DNA of 64,000 bases from Ciona intestinalis (taxonomy: Eukaryota > Chordata > Ascidiacea > Phlebobranchia > Cionidae). The stretch lies in NCBI RefSeq assembly GCF_000224145.3, contig NC_020175.2:223652-287651 (forward strand), read 5' to 3'. The notes below the pieces were generated by a model. The model was not told the DNA's origin, searched no databases, and worked only from the letters and a program-made list of their open reading frames with translations. Shown piece by piece: positions 21,301 to 32,800 of the stretch (its first letter is position 1; the number at the start of each line of letters is the position of its first letter). Both the position numbers and the translations under genes were made by a program.

Positions 21301-23377
21301 ATTTTTTTATTATTTAAAAACAGTAATCAGCTTTGACGGGCGTTTTATAAAGTCGTGATAATACTGTCGAATAATTCTGTAACCTTATTTTCCTGATTAT
21401 CATCAAATGGGAGTCCGTAAAATTAAAATTAAAAAAGAATCTCGTCTGACAAAGTGTCCCATCTTACCCCATAACAAGTCCTGGTAAATTGTTTACCACG
21501 CGTAACTACCAACTCATATACCCGTTAGGCTGGTTCATGGAATTTTTCGGTTTGCTGCATTGCATTCAAACGTTTAATTATACTGTAGTTTCCATCAAAG
21601 GCAGATAAGACTTCAGTAGATTTAACAAAACCCTGTTAATACCCATTGATATTCACAGGTAGCAAAACAACACAAGCGCATATTCGCTGAATCTGGCAAT
21701 GAAACAATAATAACATCAGTAACAGATGACATGTACTTATGCGTTGCTATTCAATACCGTTGTAATGAATGGCTGGAAAATATTACAAGTAATTTCGCAG
21801 AGGTAATATACATATTCTTATATAGGGTTTATACAACGCCTGGCGTTATACCCACCACGCAAGGTAAAAACATTCAAAGCCTATTCGCATAATATTGGCG
21901 TGTATATCTTATAAAGATTTGGTATATAACACAAAGGGTTACTGGCCACGCCAAGATAAATTATTCACACTAAATTAACCATTATAAGTTATAATAACCG
22001 TTTATTATGCGTTTAATGTAGCTTATAATATAGAGCCTCGCTTAATTGATATTAGGCTATTTCCTTGTTTATTCTGTATAAAAGTCGTCCTTATTTAACT
22101 GTGTGTGAAATTCAGTGAAGAAAATAAACCATTTCCCGTCCCGTACGGAAGACTGCTAACTCAATATAGATTCATATTACGTTCATCAAACTTATTTTTT
22201 CCAGCGCTGTATTCCACCGCTGAAAACTTCCAACAGAAATTCGGGATCCAGTATTCAAATTGTGTGAGTAGAAACTTACATAAGCCTTGGTACCAATGTA
22301 TTTCAATTGGTACATACAAGTATTTGTTATAGTTATGTGAATGCATGTTACTTCTTTTTTTCCCCGTCCGCGAGTTTTATAACATGCGGGTGTTTGGGGC
22401 ACGTTAGTTGGCACCATAAAGGTTACTTTTTGTCTAACAGTTGTTCTTGTTCTATTTTATATTTTCTTCTTACATCCCAAGCCTGAAATCTTTTGACTAA
22501 ACTCAAATCATGATACAAATATGTTTCATACACGTCGTGCCCACTTCTAATTTATTTTCCTTATTATCACTACAGTTGGCTCGTCTTTTCCGGAGTGTTC
22601 TTCATTATAACGGTCTTGATCGTTGTATGTTTATGTCGGAAAAATAAAAGCGCTCTCTTTGAATGGATGTTCAATATAAAACACATTAACATTAACCCCA
22701 GCTTATTTACAGAGGTAAGTTTGGTTTGTTTTCTTTCAGGAATATTTAAATTCAACTTGAATAGATTTATTAGCCATGCTTTCTGGTTTATGCTTTTCTT
22801 GAAATACTGTTTTCCCATTTCGAAACGAATATATTACGACACCGGCATATATTTTTTCTATTTGTAGCAAGTAGATCAATGGAAGGAACAAGAACTCCAG
22901 GAGTTTGATAAACACAACACAGAAGTTGCTGACGTATTTATTCCTGGGGTTTACTTCGAAGAACATGACGATCAACGGAAGATGGTGATAAAGTCACCAT
23001 CTCAAAGAAGAGAAAATATCTACCAAGATGATAAAAAATTTCCCTCGAAAGTTTTACCGTTTCCCGACCGGGAGTGCCTCCCGTACCTCAAGAAATATAG
23101 CCCTGTGGGTCATCGTTTTGAACATTCCAGTTGCTCAGAGGATGAGGAGGTTAGCTCATTTTTTTCTTTAACAAATGCATCTCGTCTGAGATTGCCAGAA
23201 TCCTTCGGTCCTCATCATCAGATGTTGGAATCTTATTCCCCAACAACCACATATGTCGCCATAAAAAGTTCTAATACAACAGAAGGATTACCTTCACTTG
23301 TTGCCGCCTACGAGAATTCTGAAGCCCGTTTGCTTTTAGACGCTGCTCCTTACGGCAACGATACACGCGAAAAATAA
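18363..23377 (+). CDS. Class II cytokine receptor-like transmembrane protein (IFN/IL-10R family architecture)
   Basis: Eight exons: 18363-18432, 19237-19390, 19911-20104, 20273-20463, 21659-21802, 22205-22263, 22576-22714, 22868-23377. They total 1,461 bp (486 aa plus stop). Exon 1 is a signal peptide (MFVLVFCVLLARLSIA). Exons 2-3 form a first fibronectin-III-like domain: INVFVYDFVPRISWEARL, then YNFTV, and a Cys pair spaced C-x7-C as in tissue factor D1. Exons 4-6 form a second domain: FSPPQFNVS, LEYFVQYYG, then YLCVAIQYRC with a partner Cys in exon 6, again as in D2 of this family. Exon 7 holds the membrane span (VWLVFSGVFFIITVLIVVCL). The tail of about 200 aa has several Tyr motifs (NIYQ, YLKKYSPV, YVAI). 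Intron phases through exon 4 are 1,2,1,0, the order I recall for vertebrate class II receptors. Ligand unknown; tissue factor is less likely given the long tail. Confidence 0.78.
18495..18675. mobile_element. MITE, common family
   Basis: Opposite orientation to most copies: CACCTTTAGCGCATAATATCC near the start and AGGTGTCCCATCTTCCCACA...TACTATA at the end. In intron 1 of the receptor-like gene. Confidence 0.85.
19473..19650. mobile_element. MITE, common family
   Basis: TATAGTAGAGTGGGGGAAG start, GGTGTCCCGTCTTACCCC near the end. The interior carries a short local duplication of ACGATTGTCATATAGTATGT. Confidence 0.8.
20118..20180. mobile_element. MITE fragment (left end only)
   Basis: TATAGTAGGGTGGATTAAG and GATGGGACATGTTTCC, then a CGTTCCGTTTCGGTA remnant. 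The right part is missing. It starts 14 bp after the exon 3 donor of the receptor-like gene. Confidence 0.65.
20752..20948. mobile_element. MITE, common family
   Basis: TATAGTAGGGTTGGGAAAG start; ends CCCTCACCTTACTATA; inner ATATCCTGATCGTGTTTTAG core. Confidence 0.85.
21033..21474. mobile_element. Longer MITE variant (~440 bp)
   Basis: Ends match the common family (TATGGTACAATGGGGGAAG... and AAGTGTCCCATCTTACCCC) but the interior is over twice as long and largely different, apart from a GTCGTGATAATAC patch. It may be a distinct subfamily or contain an insertion. Confidence 0.65.
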
Positions 23378-23553
23378 AAAAAGCATTTTGTTTGTGTTTA
23401 TGATAAAGTGTTCAAGCTTCTTAAACGTTTCTTATGTCATTTTAATCGTTGTAATCAAGAGTAAAAAGTCAAAACTTCCGAATACTATCTGTTTTATTGT
23501 AAAAAATTTTGGTTTTAAAGTACATTAAACAGGTGAACAAACAAAGTATAAAG

Positions 23554-26355
23554 TTACTCATCTAAATCCTCCTCGTGTGCGAGGTCGACTAAATCCTGTT
23601 CTTCCTCACTGAAGTTGTCTTGTTCCTCCTGGTTTAAAACCTCATCCAAACTTTGCTCTTTGCTCCTTTCCTCTTCGATTTGATCCGTGATCGCCTCTTT
23701 GACCAACTCCACCTCCTCTTTTAGTTTGTTATCCACCATCCCCGTTTCTTCCTCCGGAGCAAATATGTCTCCATCTTGATTTTCTCCTTCCACGAAATTT
23801 TGCTCCTCATCCCCACAATGATGCGAGTGATGGTGATGATACGGATGATGGAGCCAACGGATGAATAATGTTTTGCTGGAAGGTAATAACATATCATAAG
23901 AATTTTTCTGCCATTTTTTAATATTAATATAAAAGTCATTTAACGTTGAATGAAACCGGTATACAAATCTAAATATTTCATACCATATATAATACTTGGC
24001 AACTCTGGCCTATATTCCGGGAACCGCCAAAATACCGTACTAATACAGAATCATAGCATTCGACAATGCTTTATAGTAAAAACTTGATTTTAATATGCTA
24101 GAGTTTCGTAAGGCCACCCGTCGGTTATAAGACGAAGCGTTGTAAAACTAACTTTACGTTTTCCCCCAAACGAGGAATTTTAGGTATTTAATTACGGTTG
24201 GTGGTAACAACAGCAGTGTATTATATATATCTGCAACTATACAGTTTATTAAAGCCACTCGCTAATTATCGGCTAATTCCTCCACCTCTCAAAGCATAAC
24301 CAATCGATCTATATTTAAACTTTTATAAAGTTTTAATGAAAAGCTGAAAATAAGTTACCACAAATTTTAGATCGTAGGAAGTCAGCCATAAAGAATAGAA
24401 CAAATACATACTAGAAGATGTTTATCTGAGCGTTGGAATATTTGAACGAGTTGTTTATCTCACAGCAGCTTCCACTATAACCCGTCTTACACAAGCAGCC
24501 ATGCCCTGTACTGCTACCGGTCGTTATCACAGCAAAGCTCCCGTTGTTGAGGCAGAGTCGGTTGCAGGTTTTCCATTGCTGAAGTAGTACGTTTGCGATT
24601 TAGCGTAAATTGTTAAAAAAAACTGTTTAATTTATTGCAATTGTCTGGAACAGACTTATTAGAATGAAAGACAATGAATATGGTTCGTATATTTGTAATA
24701 TTGCCAATCCTAGTGGTCTAAATCGAAAACTTACGGTTCAGCGGGCAGAAGTTATGCCAGGACCGTAATTAGCAGAGAGTTGCATAATGTTTGCTAAGGG
24801 CTTATGAACAAGTGTAGGGAGCGGACGGACGTGCACAACAACCACCGACCAAATGTCATGTCCGGATCTGTGTCTGTTTTTATAGACAAAAATACGCCAC
24901 CATGACCAGTTTACCTTCAACGCAGGGCATAATGTCCCACCGTGTTTAGGATGTACTAGGATTGATCCATGTCGATAAGTAACTCCTCCTGCTCCACAAG
25001 TTTTCGAACATGGCCCCCATGGCTGCCAATTCCCAACCACGCAATTAACTAAAAAATATTTTATGCTTGTGTGTGTTTCGTACAGCTGATGTAAAACTTT
25101 CGGTCTAGCAGCTTATAGTTTAACAAAGAATTATCTTACACGACTATATGGGGTAAAGTGGATCAGTTATAGACTATAATATTTCATTTTTTTATAATCT
25201 TGGTTTACAGCAGTTAACAACCTCTTTACTTGTATTTGTATAATTGAGGACGTAGTGGCCATATTAATTCTTACATTATGTCATATTGTACTGTAACATA
25301 TGTTATAGTATTATACTATTACAATGATATTATAACGGTTTTGTGAGTTGCCTTAAGTATCGCGTTAGTTTTTTATTACGTCACCCATGCGTTACAGAAA
25401 ATATCTCAATTGACAAACGCTATATTCTCCAACGTCACAAACGGACGCAATCGTTTAAATTTGCTCTCTACCGCCGCGTGTTGATCCGTTATAGTATTTT
25501 TCTCCAAATGGTGTGTTTTACCTTGTCTTGGTATATATACCTTTTAAGGTTGAACAGTAAGTCGTGTATTTAACTAAAACAAACCTGCGCTGATCCGTGG
25601 ACAGCACAGTTTTATACCAGGCATTTCTTTGGTGTCAAACGCAGATTATACATTTTATAGTTTTATATTTACAGTTTTCAATCGAACGTATATAGTTCCA
25701 CACGATGCGTTTCAATCATCAAGTCTTACCTGGACAAGGTTTAACATTACAAACCACTGCTGCAGGTTGAATGCATGTTCCACCGCAAGAGTTAGACCTG
25801 GTTTTGATATAAGTTCGTTTGCCTGGACCGCATGTAATGCTGCATGGGCCGAGCTTCCAAGCGCAGTTCACTCGAGTGCAAACTCTTCGGCGGCGGCGGC
25901 GACGGCGGCGTCTTTAAGGAAAACGTGTTTAAATTTATTTAGAATTCCTATGATAGGCTACATATGTGCCTAAATTGCGCGAATAAGTGAATGAAACTTA
26001 TTTATCTTCAGGCGGCGGACGGCTACAGTCGTCATAACACAGGTGTTCTATTTCAGATACCTCGAGTACGCCTACGAGTTACCACGTGTTGAACTTTCTA
26101 AATATTAAAAAAAAAGTTACTTCAGTTTTAGCTTACACAACCAAACATAATGCACTGCAGCCCACCCGAAACTTGCATAAAGCAATCCATTACAGAAACA
26201 TTACGGTTTAGGTAATTTTAAAACTGTAGTCTGAACTTAAAGCTTAAAGTTAAACACAACGTTTTACGTTAACGATCTCACCTCCAACCATGTGTTTCAG
26301 TAAGTAAGCAGATAATCGCTACAAGAGCAAAGAGAAGCAAAAGCTTACGCGACAT
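23554..26355 (-). CDS. Secreted TSP1/EGF-like protein A with Arg run and His/Glu tail
   Basis: Five exons on the minus strand: 26282-26355, 25730-25911, 24915-25048, 24412-24578, 23554-23875. They sum to 879 bp (292 aa plus stop) with consistent phases. Order: signal peptide (MSRKLLLLFALVAIICLLTE); ten consecutive Arg; a TSP1-like Cys module (VNCAWKLGPCSITCGPG); a canonical TSP1 repeat ([15 protein letters not shown]); a short EGF-like module ending GYSGSCC; then a tail with HHPYHHHHSHHC followed by about 90 mostly Glu/Asp residues. The EGF exon could instead end at an in-frame TAG, but a good GTATGT donor there and a phase-2 match to the acidic exon favour splicing. The role is unknown; TSP1 and EGF modules usually mediate matrix or receptor contacts outside the cell. 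It is paralogous to the gene at 29858-35113 and converges on the cytokine-receptor-like gene, whose stop is 176 bp away. Confidence 0.82.
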
Positions 26356-26529
26356 TGCCGGACTATTCCTTACAACGCTTAAACTGGAATGCCGCTAAAC
26401 CAGATGTTACGAGATATTTTATGGTTGAGGATCTTGCTGGCAGTTCTGACAGGTTAGTCTATTGAGTATTGTGAATCAACCCAACCCACGTCAAAGTGGA
26501 AACCGTTGGTAACTTAAACTGTCAAAACA

Positions 26530-26800
26530 GGATGCAAGCCAAGGCTCGTCGCTGCTACCATAGTGGGCGTATGTGTCCTTGGGCAAGACACTTAACGGCA
26601 ATTGCTCCAACCCAGTGGTCACTAATGGGTTGTCCAAATTATCAGCCATACATAAANNNNNNNNNNNNNNNNNNNNNNNNNNNNNNNNNNNNNNNNNNNN
26701 NNNNNNCAAAGTAACATACATTGTAACTCGTAAGCTGGCACGAGGTGCACACCCGTGTTATAACGACTGTCGTTTTCCGGCCACGCGAGGATAAAGTAAG
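26530..26800 (+). mobile_element. SINE copy with internal assembly gap
   Basis: GGCTCGTCGCTGCTACCAT, GGGCGTATGTGTCCTTGGGC, GACACTTAACGGCAATTGCT and TGGGTTGTCCAAATTATCAG, then a gap, then the tail GTAACTCGTAAGCTGGCACG and ACACCCGTGTTATAACGACT. Followed by an (ATTC)n run. Confidence 0.85.
26657..26706. other. Assembly gap (50 N) inside the SINE
   Basis: Begins right after CAGCCATACATAAA, the same SINE position as the gap at 48602. Confidence 0.99.
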
Positions 26801-26805
26801 GTACA

Positions 26806-26834
26806 TTCATTTATTCATTCATTCATTCATTCAA
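26806..26834. repeat. (ATTC)n microsatellite
   Basis: Tandem ATTC/ATTT units directly at the SINE 3' end, as in tail-associated simple repeats. Confidence 0.85.
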
Positions 26835-27962
26835 GCCAAACAAAAGCGGTATACAGGCGAGACAGAATCAAACGAAAATTTAAATATTTTGACAAAATTG
26901 AATTCGTCTTAGCATAGCCTACTGTATAGTAGTTTTTAAGTAGTTTTGATTTGATGCTTTGGTTTCATTCACCCACCACCAAATGCTGCAACACCGTTTA
27001 CAAACTAACATGTTTTATTTAATGGAATGTATATATAATAGTTTATTGCAAAAACCCATGATTGCTGTAATTTTTTTCTTCCTAAATCACTTAAGATGGT
27101 TTTAGGTTTAAAAGTATACGTCTATACAATAAATTTCCTATCCTAAAGTGAAGTGGTATATTTCAAAAGTGGTATATTTCATGAGCTATTTTAATTATAT
27201 TTTTGTTTTAATTTTAAAATCGTATTTATACTCTAAAAAAGTAATCGCTTTGCCATGGTGTCGAGCACAAATCAGATTTCGGAAATGAAGCTGGTGACGT
27301 AGTTTTCTAACCCAAATTATTTTATATTTTAACCAAGTGTTCCATAAGCTTCAAACGAAGTTGTATGAACGGATCAGCTTCTCTCAATGGAAAATTACCA
27401 AAGCATTAATCAATTGCCGACTGTAATTTGCAATGTGGTTGGTTGGAAACATCACGGGAAGTAATCAATTGAGACATCACGTGATCGTTTCAGTTAGATA
27501 GAAACAGATGAACAAAGTTGTTTTGACCAAGAATGGCTGGTGTGATAAACTGTTAGATTCAAACCTCTGATCCTCGGCTTACAAAATAAATGCGCAAACG
27601 TATAAACCTTAATACAACACTTATACGACAGTGTATATAACACAGGTGTTATGTTATATACACCTCGCGTCCGCTTACGAGTTGAATATGCCACGGTACC
27701 ATCCTTGATCCTTCAGTTTAGTCAGACCATTGCCGCTCAAAAGGGGGGGTTGAAACAAACTTTGCCGAGAGTATACCAACTTTATACAAAGTACATATAT
27801 TATAGTATTAACCATGAAGTATCGCGTACAATCTTAAGAGATTAAAATGGGTTGCAAGCAAACATTTTTTATGAAGCCCTGGTTTTAGATAACAAAACAA
27901 GTTTTGTTAACGTTTAAGTCCAATTTTAAAACAACTGTTATTTTATCAATGGTTCTAAATAT
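26835..27962. other. Intergenic stretch upstream of TSP1/EGF gene A
   Basis: AT-rich, no exon-like ORF. A SINE-tail fragment lies near 27610-27695 (inverted; ACACAGGTGTTATG, CGTCCGCTTACGAGTT). The promoter of gene A should be near 26.4-26.9 kb. Confidence 0.45.
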
Positions 27963-28159
27963 TATAGTACGATGGGGGAAGATGGGACACCTTTTCATTC
28001 CATTTCCTCGTACATTTTGGTAGTAAACAAAAAACATTCAAAGAATTATAAAACCTTGTCCTCGCGACTTTCATAGACCGTAGTTAATTGTTTAAAACAG
28101 GATCAGGATATTTATATATTTTGTGCTAAAGGTGTCCCATCTTCCCCCACCCTACTATA
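27963..28159. mobile_element. MITE, common family (well preserved)
   Basis: TATAGTACGATGGGGGAAGA start and CTTCCCCCACCCTACTATA end, with the complete shared interior. Confidence 0.9.
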
Positions 28160-28395
28160 CTACTACTGTGGTCATATACGTCTTTTACCAGACACTCAAC
28201 AATAATTGCTTCAATCTAGTGGTCACTTATAGCCATATTGGTAATCCAAAATGTCAACCTTACATAACAAATGATATTCTGAACACACAAAAGTGTATAG
28301 ATAGTCATCAATACAATAATTCTAACACTACAGCATTAAACTACAGTATCGAATATTGGCTTTCTAATTTGACTTTTAAAGGAATTTTGTTTCAG

Positions 28396-29024
28396 CAATT
28401 CCAATTTCACCTTCAACTTGTGGATTTAGTGCTGTTGCCACAACAACCAGTCAACCAATCACTTCACCTGGTTATCCCAACAATTATCCAAACAATGTGA
28501 ATTGCATTTGGATGATAACTGTCCCTGATGGATCGGGTGTGAGACTCATATAGCAACCATTAAACACTGAAAAGTTTCATGATTATTTTACAGTAGGTAA
28601 ATTACCTATTCATACTTGCTTGTTGGAGTGTTTAACAATAAACAGACACCAAATTATAACTTTAGAACTTTAGCTGGCACCGAATATACGTAGGTTACAT
28701 TCTTCCAGTGGCAAGACATGGTTAGCGTGCCTGTCCCCAGCCAAGAGTTTGCAGGTTCAAGACCAGATGTTGCTGCCATTGCAGGCAAAACACTTAAAAG
28801 GAATTGCCATTCTTTACAAATAAAAAAGAAAATCCCAAAAATATATTTTCTTACATTTTTCTTATTTTATTTTTCTATTTAAGGTTCTAGAAGGAGACAC
28901 AGAGCGTGTACGTTTAAGTGGAAATGTTACACGCAGAATAATAGCATCTTCTGGGAGTAGTTTTGCTGTCAAGTTCAACTCCGATAGAAGTGTTAGTGAG
29001 ACTGGATTGAGTGCAACATTTAGG
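28396..29024 (+). pseudogene. Partial CUB domain (two exons), probably a gene fragment
   Basis: Exon 28396-28536 encodes the first third of a CUB domain (CGFSAV, ITSPGYPNNYPNN, CIWMITVPDGSG). Exon 28884-29024 encodes the last third (VRLSGNVTRRIIASSGSSF, VKFNSDRSV, GLSATFR). The middle strands are missing and the phases do not match (phase 1 out, phase 0 in), so at least one exon is lost or unseen; the intron holds a SINE fragment instead. No start, signal peptide or stop exon was found on this strand. It sits between the two TSP1/EGF paralogs on the opposite strand. It could be a relic or part of a larger gene I cannot assemble. Confidence 0.6.
28705..28815 (+). mobile_element. Diverged SINE fragment in the CUB intron
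   Basis: TGGTTAGCGTGCCTGTCCC is A-box-like and GCAGGTTCAAGACC B-box-like, followed by GCAAAACACTTAAAAGGAAT, matching the head and body of the local SINE. Confidence 0.6.
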
Positions 29025-29857
29025 GTACGTTCTTATTTGAGATATCATTGTTTTATGTTTTGTAGGAATGATTAAATGTACATTTTTACCAACACTTGGT
29101 GAGTTAACAACTGTTATTATAACGGGGGAAGCTCTTGGCTTTTTTTAACAATAATATTTTACAGAGGTGGTGAAATGATCTTCCCTTCTTTTATTGCTGG
29201 CTAAAAACGAAGCATAAAAATATTTGCTAAAGTATAAATGTTTATAACCTATTAAGTTAAATATATAACCTGTGTACCACATAACATTTCATTTATATAT
29301 ACCATGTTAAATATATAACATGTCATGTCAAAATATAACATGTGTGTATTCATATACATCAGACACACCTGGCATGTTCACATACCTCATATTTAATGTC
29401 ATTGTTTAGAGATAAACAAAATCAATAGAAAGTAAATTACAAAGTAGTTGTTTTTATTTTCACTCTTTCAAGAAAGGTGTCTTTATCCGAATACATTGAT
29501 TGCAACTCTTACACATCGATCTCTAAATGAGAGATTCAAGTTCAGTTTCTTCTTTATCCTCATCCCATCTCATTCCTCCTCCTTCTCCCTCTCCTTCTTC
29601 TCCCTCTCCTCCTGCTCCCATTCCCCCACAAGAGTGAGAACGGTGGTGAGTTGGATTGTAAGGCTCCCATATCACATAGATGGTTTCACTGTAATGACAG
29701 AACCACACCAATGGGTATGAGGAATCACACTGTGTGCTTCATAATCGCCACACAACAGCAGACACTTTATGATTGACGTGTTAAGATAGGCACCACAAGC
29801 AGTTTAGAGTGGTAAAAGGTATTGTATTAAAAAGGTTTGGTTGCAAAATATGACTCA
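29025..29857. other. Intergenic stretch 3' of TSP1/EGF gene B
   Basis: Contains ATATAACATGT-type short repeats (29260-29350) and a C/T-rich simple-sequence tract around 29560-29630. No supported gene. Confidence 0.45.
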
Positions 29858-32800
29858 CTAAATATTGATTGTTAAATCGATGTTGATTCCTGGTGGAACT
29901 TGGCAGCAAGATCCTGTGTAACCACCATGGCAAATGCAAGCGTGGCCAATTTTGTAAGGGGTTTGTATCAAAGAGTAGTTGCCACCGTTGTAGCATATAT
30001 GGTTGCAGGGTTTTGACTCCTGAAAGAATCTTAATGTGACTTATTTATCCTTAAGTGGTTGGGCAGCAGTTTAATAACACAGGTGTTCGGTTTGGTTCCC
30101 CTGGTGCCCGCTTAGCCTAGGTTACCACGTAGGCCTATATGGATTGTTTGGGACAATTGCGTTAAGTGTCTTGACCAAGGACACACACGCCAATTTTGTA
30201 ACATATCTATACTGGTGAGACATTACTTTCATAGAATGTCTGAGACAATCACATCTTCTTACCGAACGATTGCCTGAACAATTTCTGCCGCCATATAAAG
30301 CTTCAGTGACAACCGACTTTGTACGAGTTTTGACACCTCCTGCTCCGCATGTCTTTGAACAGTTGCTCCATGATGACCAAGTCGACAAAACGCAATGAAC
30401 TAAGTAGAAAAAAACTCGTTCATATGGTATTGGTTTATTTTGTGTTCAAATGTGCAATACTCGGGCATTAATGGCTGGTTGCTGAATAATACGCCGAAAA
30501 CAGATTCGTATCGTAATTGTTCACGTTTTAGGACATAATTGCCCTATCCTATATTTTCAAAATACACAGTCGCTAGATGACGCTAGTGGTTCAAAATATT
30601 ATACCTGGAGAAGGTTTGATTTCGCAACAACTTCCATTGTGACCACCGACACACACGCAACCATTCGTTGAATAATTTCCACCGTTGTAACAAATCATAT
30701 TGCAAGCTTTGGTTTCCTAGTGTAATTATAAGTTGGAAATCAGACGTCTTGAGTCGATATTACCAAGTATCTATACAGTGTTTAGATTTTAGTCAGCCTA
30801 TAGATAAATTGTAAAAACTTCGACATCGCAACTCTCGTACAAGACACCCAACACAGTGGTCACTTATGATTTGTCTATATTGTTGATCATATAATACTAA
30901 AAGGTATGATGGGAAACCTCTAGTGCATAATATCAAAATACGCTGATCGTGTTTTGAACAGTTAACAACGGTAAATGGAAGTCGGTTTTATTCGAATGTT
31001 CCCTGTTTACTACCAAATTGAAAGAGAAATTGGAATAAAAATGTGTCCCATCTTTCCCCACCCGAATATACATTACAAAAATAGCCAAAAATAGGGGAAC
31101 AAAACATCCATGCGATAAAGACTTTCGTTGCCCGCAACGCAATGATAAATAAGTTACATTCATTTAAATATTTCTACAAACCCGAAGTGCTGGACACACT
31201 GTGCCGTTATGTTTATGAGGCGTGACAATTGATCTGGTTCGAAACGATTCGCCCCCTCCACATGTCTTTGAACAATTGCTCCATGCCGACCAGGCGGATG
31301 TGACGCAATGTACTGATGACGTCAGCGGAAACAAAATTAGAGGTTAATTAAATCAAGATTAAAGTCTTTTATTCGTTGAATACTCTAGTACTGGCTGGGT
31401 TATATAGTAGGGTGTGGAAGATGGGACACTTTTTACACTTTGCTGTTTTCTTGTCCCATTTGGTAGCAAACAAAGAACATTCAAAGAATTATAAAGTCGC
31501 CTTCTTACGACTCCCATAGACCGTTGTTAATTGTTTAAAACACATTCAGGATATTTGGATATTGTGTGCTAAAAGTGTCTCATCTTACCCCTCGAAACTA
31601 TACCGTATATGGATTCCGCTATCGAGAAAATCTTGACAAGTTTTAACCGCAAACGTCAAAATTGTGAGGATTGACATCTATAATATTTCCAACAAATTTA
31701 ACTTCGACTTACTTCACTAACTTTCACGACAGGCATGACCATATATATATTTAAATGCGAATACGTTTAAACACCACCTTATTACTGTGCAATGTATCTA
31801 TACCTTAAGGTACTTGTTAAACCATAAAAAATTGTGACATCACGTGATTATGAGGTCACGGAAATTTACGTCGCTTTGCTGACGTCATACCTGGTACCTT
31901 CCTTTGACAACATGCTCCAGCATATCCTGCATGGCATTTACAAGAGGAATGAGTGACGTTGTTGACAACATTTGAAGTGAAGTTGCCACTATTTAAACAG
32001 ATTTCGTTGCAGGATTTCGTTTCCTGTTAATTTGACATCTGCTTATAACCAATATTTAGAGCGGAAGTATTGTTGCATACAGCACATGGTTTCCGCAAAT
32101 TAAGTTTCCTACAATAAATTGCCACTTTGGCATAAGGTTTCTTGGTTGTACTTAACTTAATGTTCGCTATTTTAGGTGAGCAATTATAAGTATGAGCTTG
32201 CGCAGTTCTATTTGTGCAAATCTACGCGTGCGCAGTGGTTAGGACTATTCCGGGGTAAGTAGTTCATTCTGGCCTAAATGCGAAGACCCAACACTGCATG
32301 CGAGACCTAACTAGATTAGAAGGAAACCATGTAAAAAAATGTGTTTGACTAAATGGCCTAGAATATGTTTGACTGAATGGTTTTCTACAATAAATTGTGC
32401 ACACTGTAGCCTTCGCCATTTTGTTATCGGGTTTGTGGGTTCTACGTAACTCAGTAGGTGCGCGGTTTTATAGTAGGGTGGCAGAGAACTCGGGCAAAAA
32501 CCAGCCTTTTTAATACTTATTTTATGAATACATATTTGATAGACAAAAACCAATATCAGTGTTTTTCGACAGCATTCCCACGGCCCAACAAAGTGCGTGG
32601 CAAAAGCGGTTACTGTTGTTAAGTATCAAAATGGGGTAATGGATCATCCTGATCTTAATCCCAGGTCCTATGACCTGCGGGACCTCGCCCACGCATAACA
32701 AAAGAAAAACATTCAATGTGTTAGAAGTTAAGAAAGTGTTAGATTAAAATACAAAGTTTTTGTTGACACGTTTACTGCGTATTTACCCCTATCGTGTCGT

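Noticed and set aside
28396-29024. CUB exons as part of TSP1/EGF gene B
   Set aside because: They lie on the opposite strand and outside the phase-consistent exon chain.
29523-29711. Glu/Gly-rich frame on the minus strand
   Set aside because: Produced by a C/T-rich simple-sequence tract.
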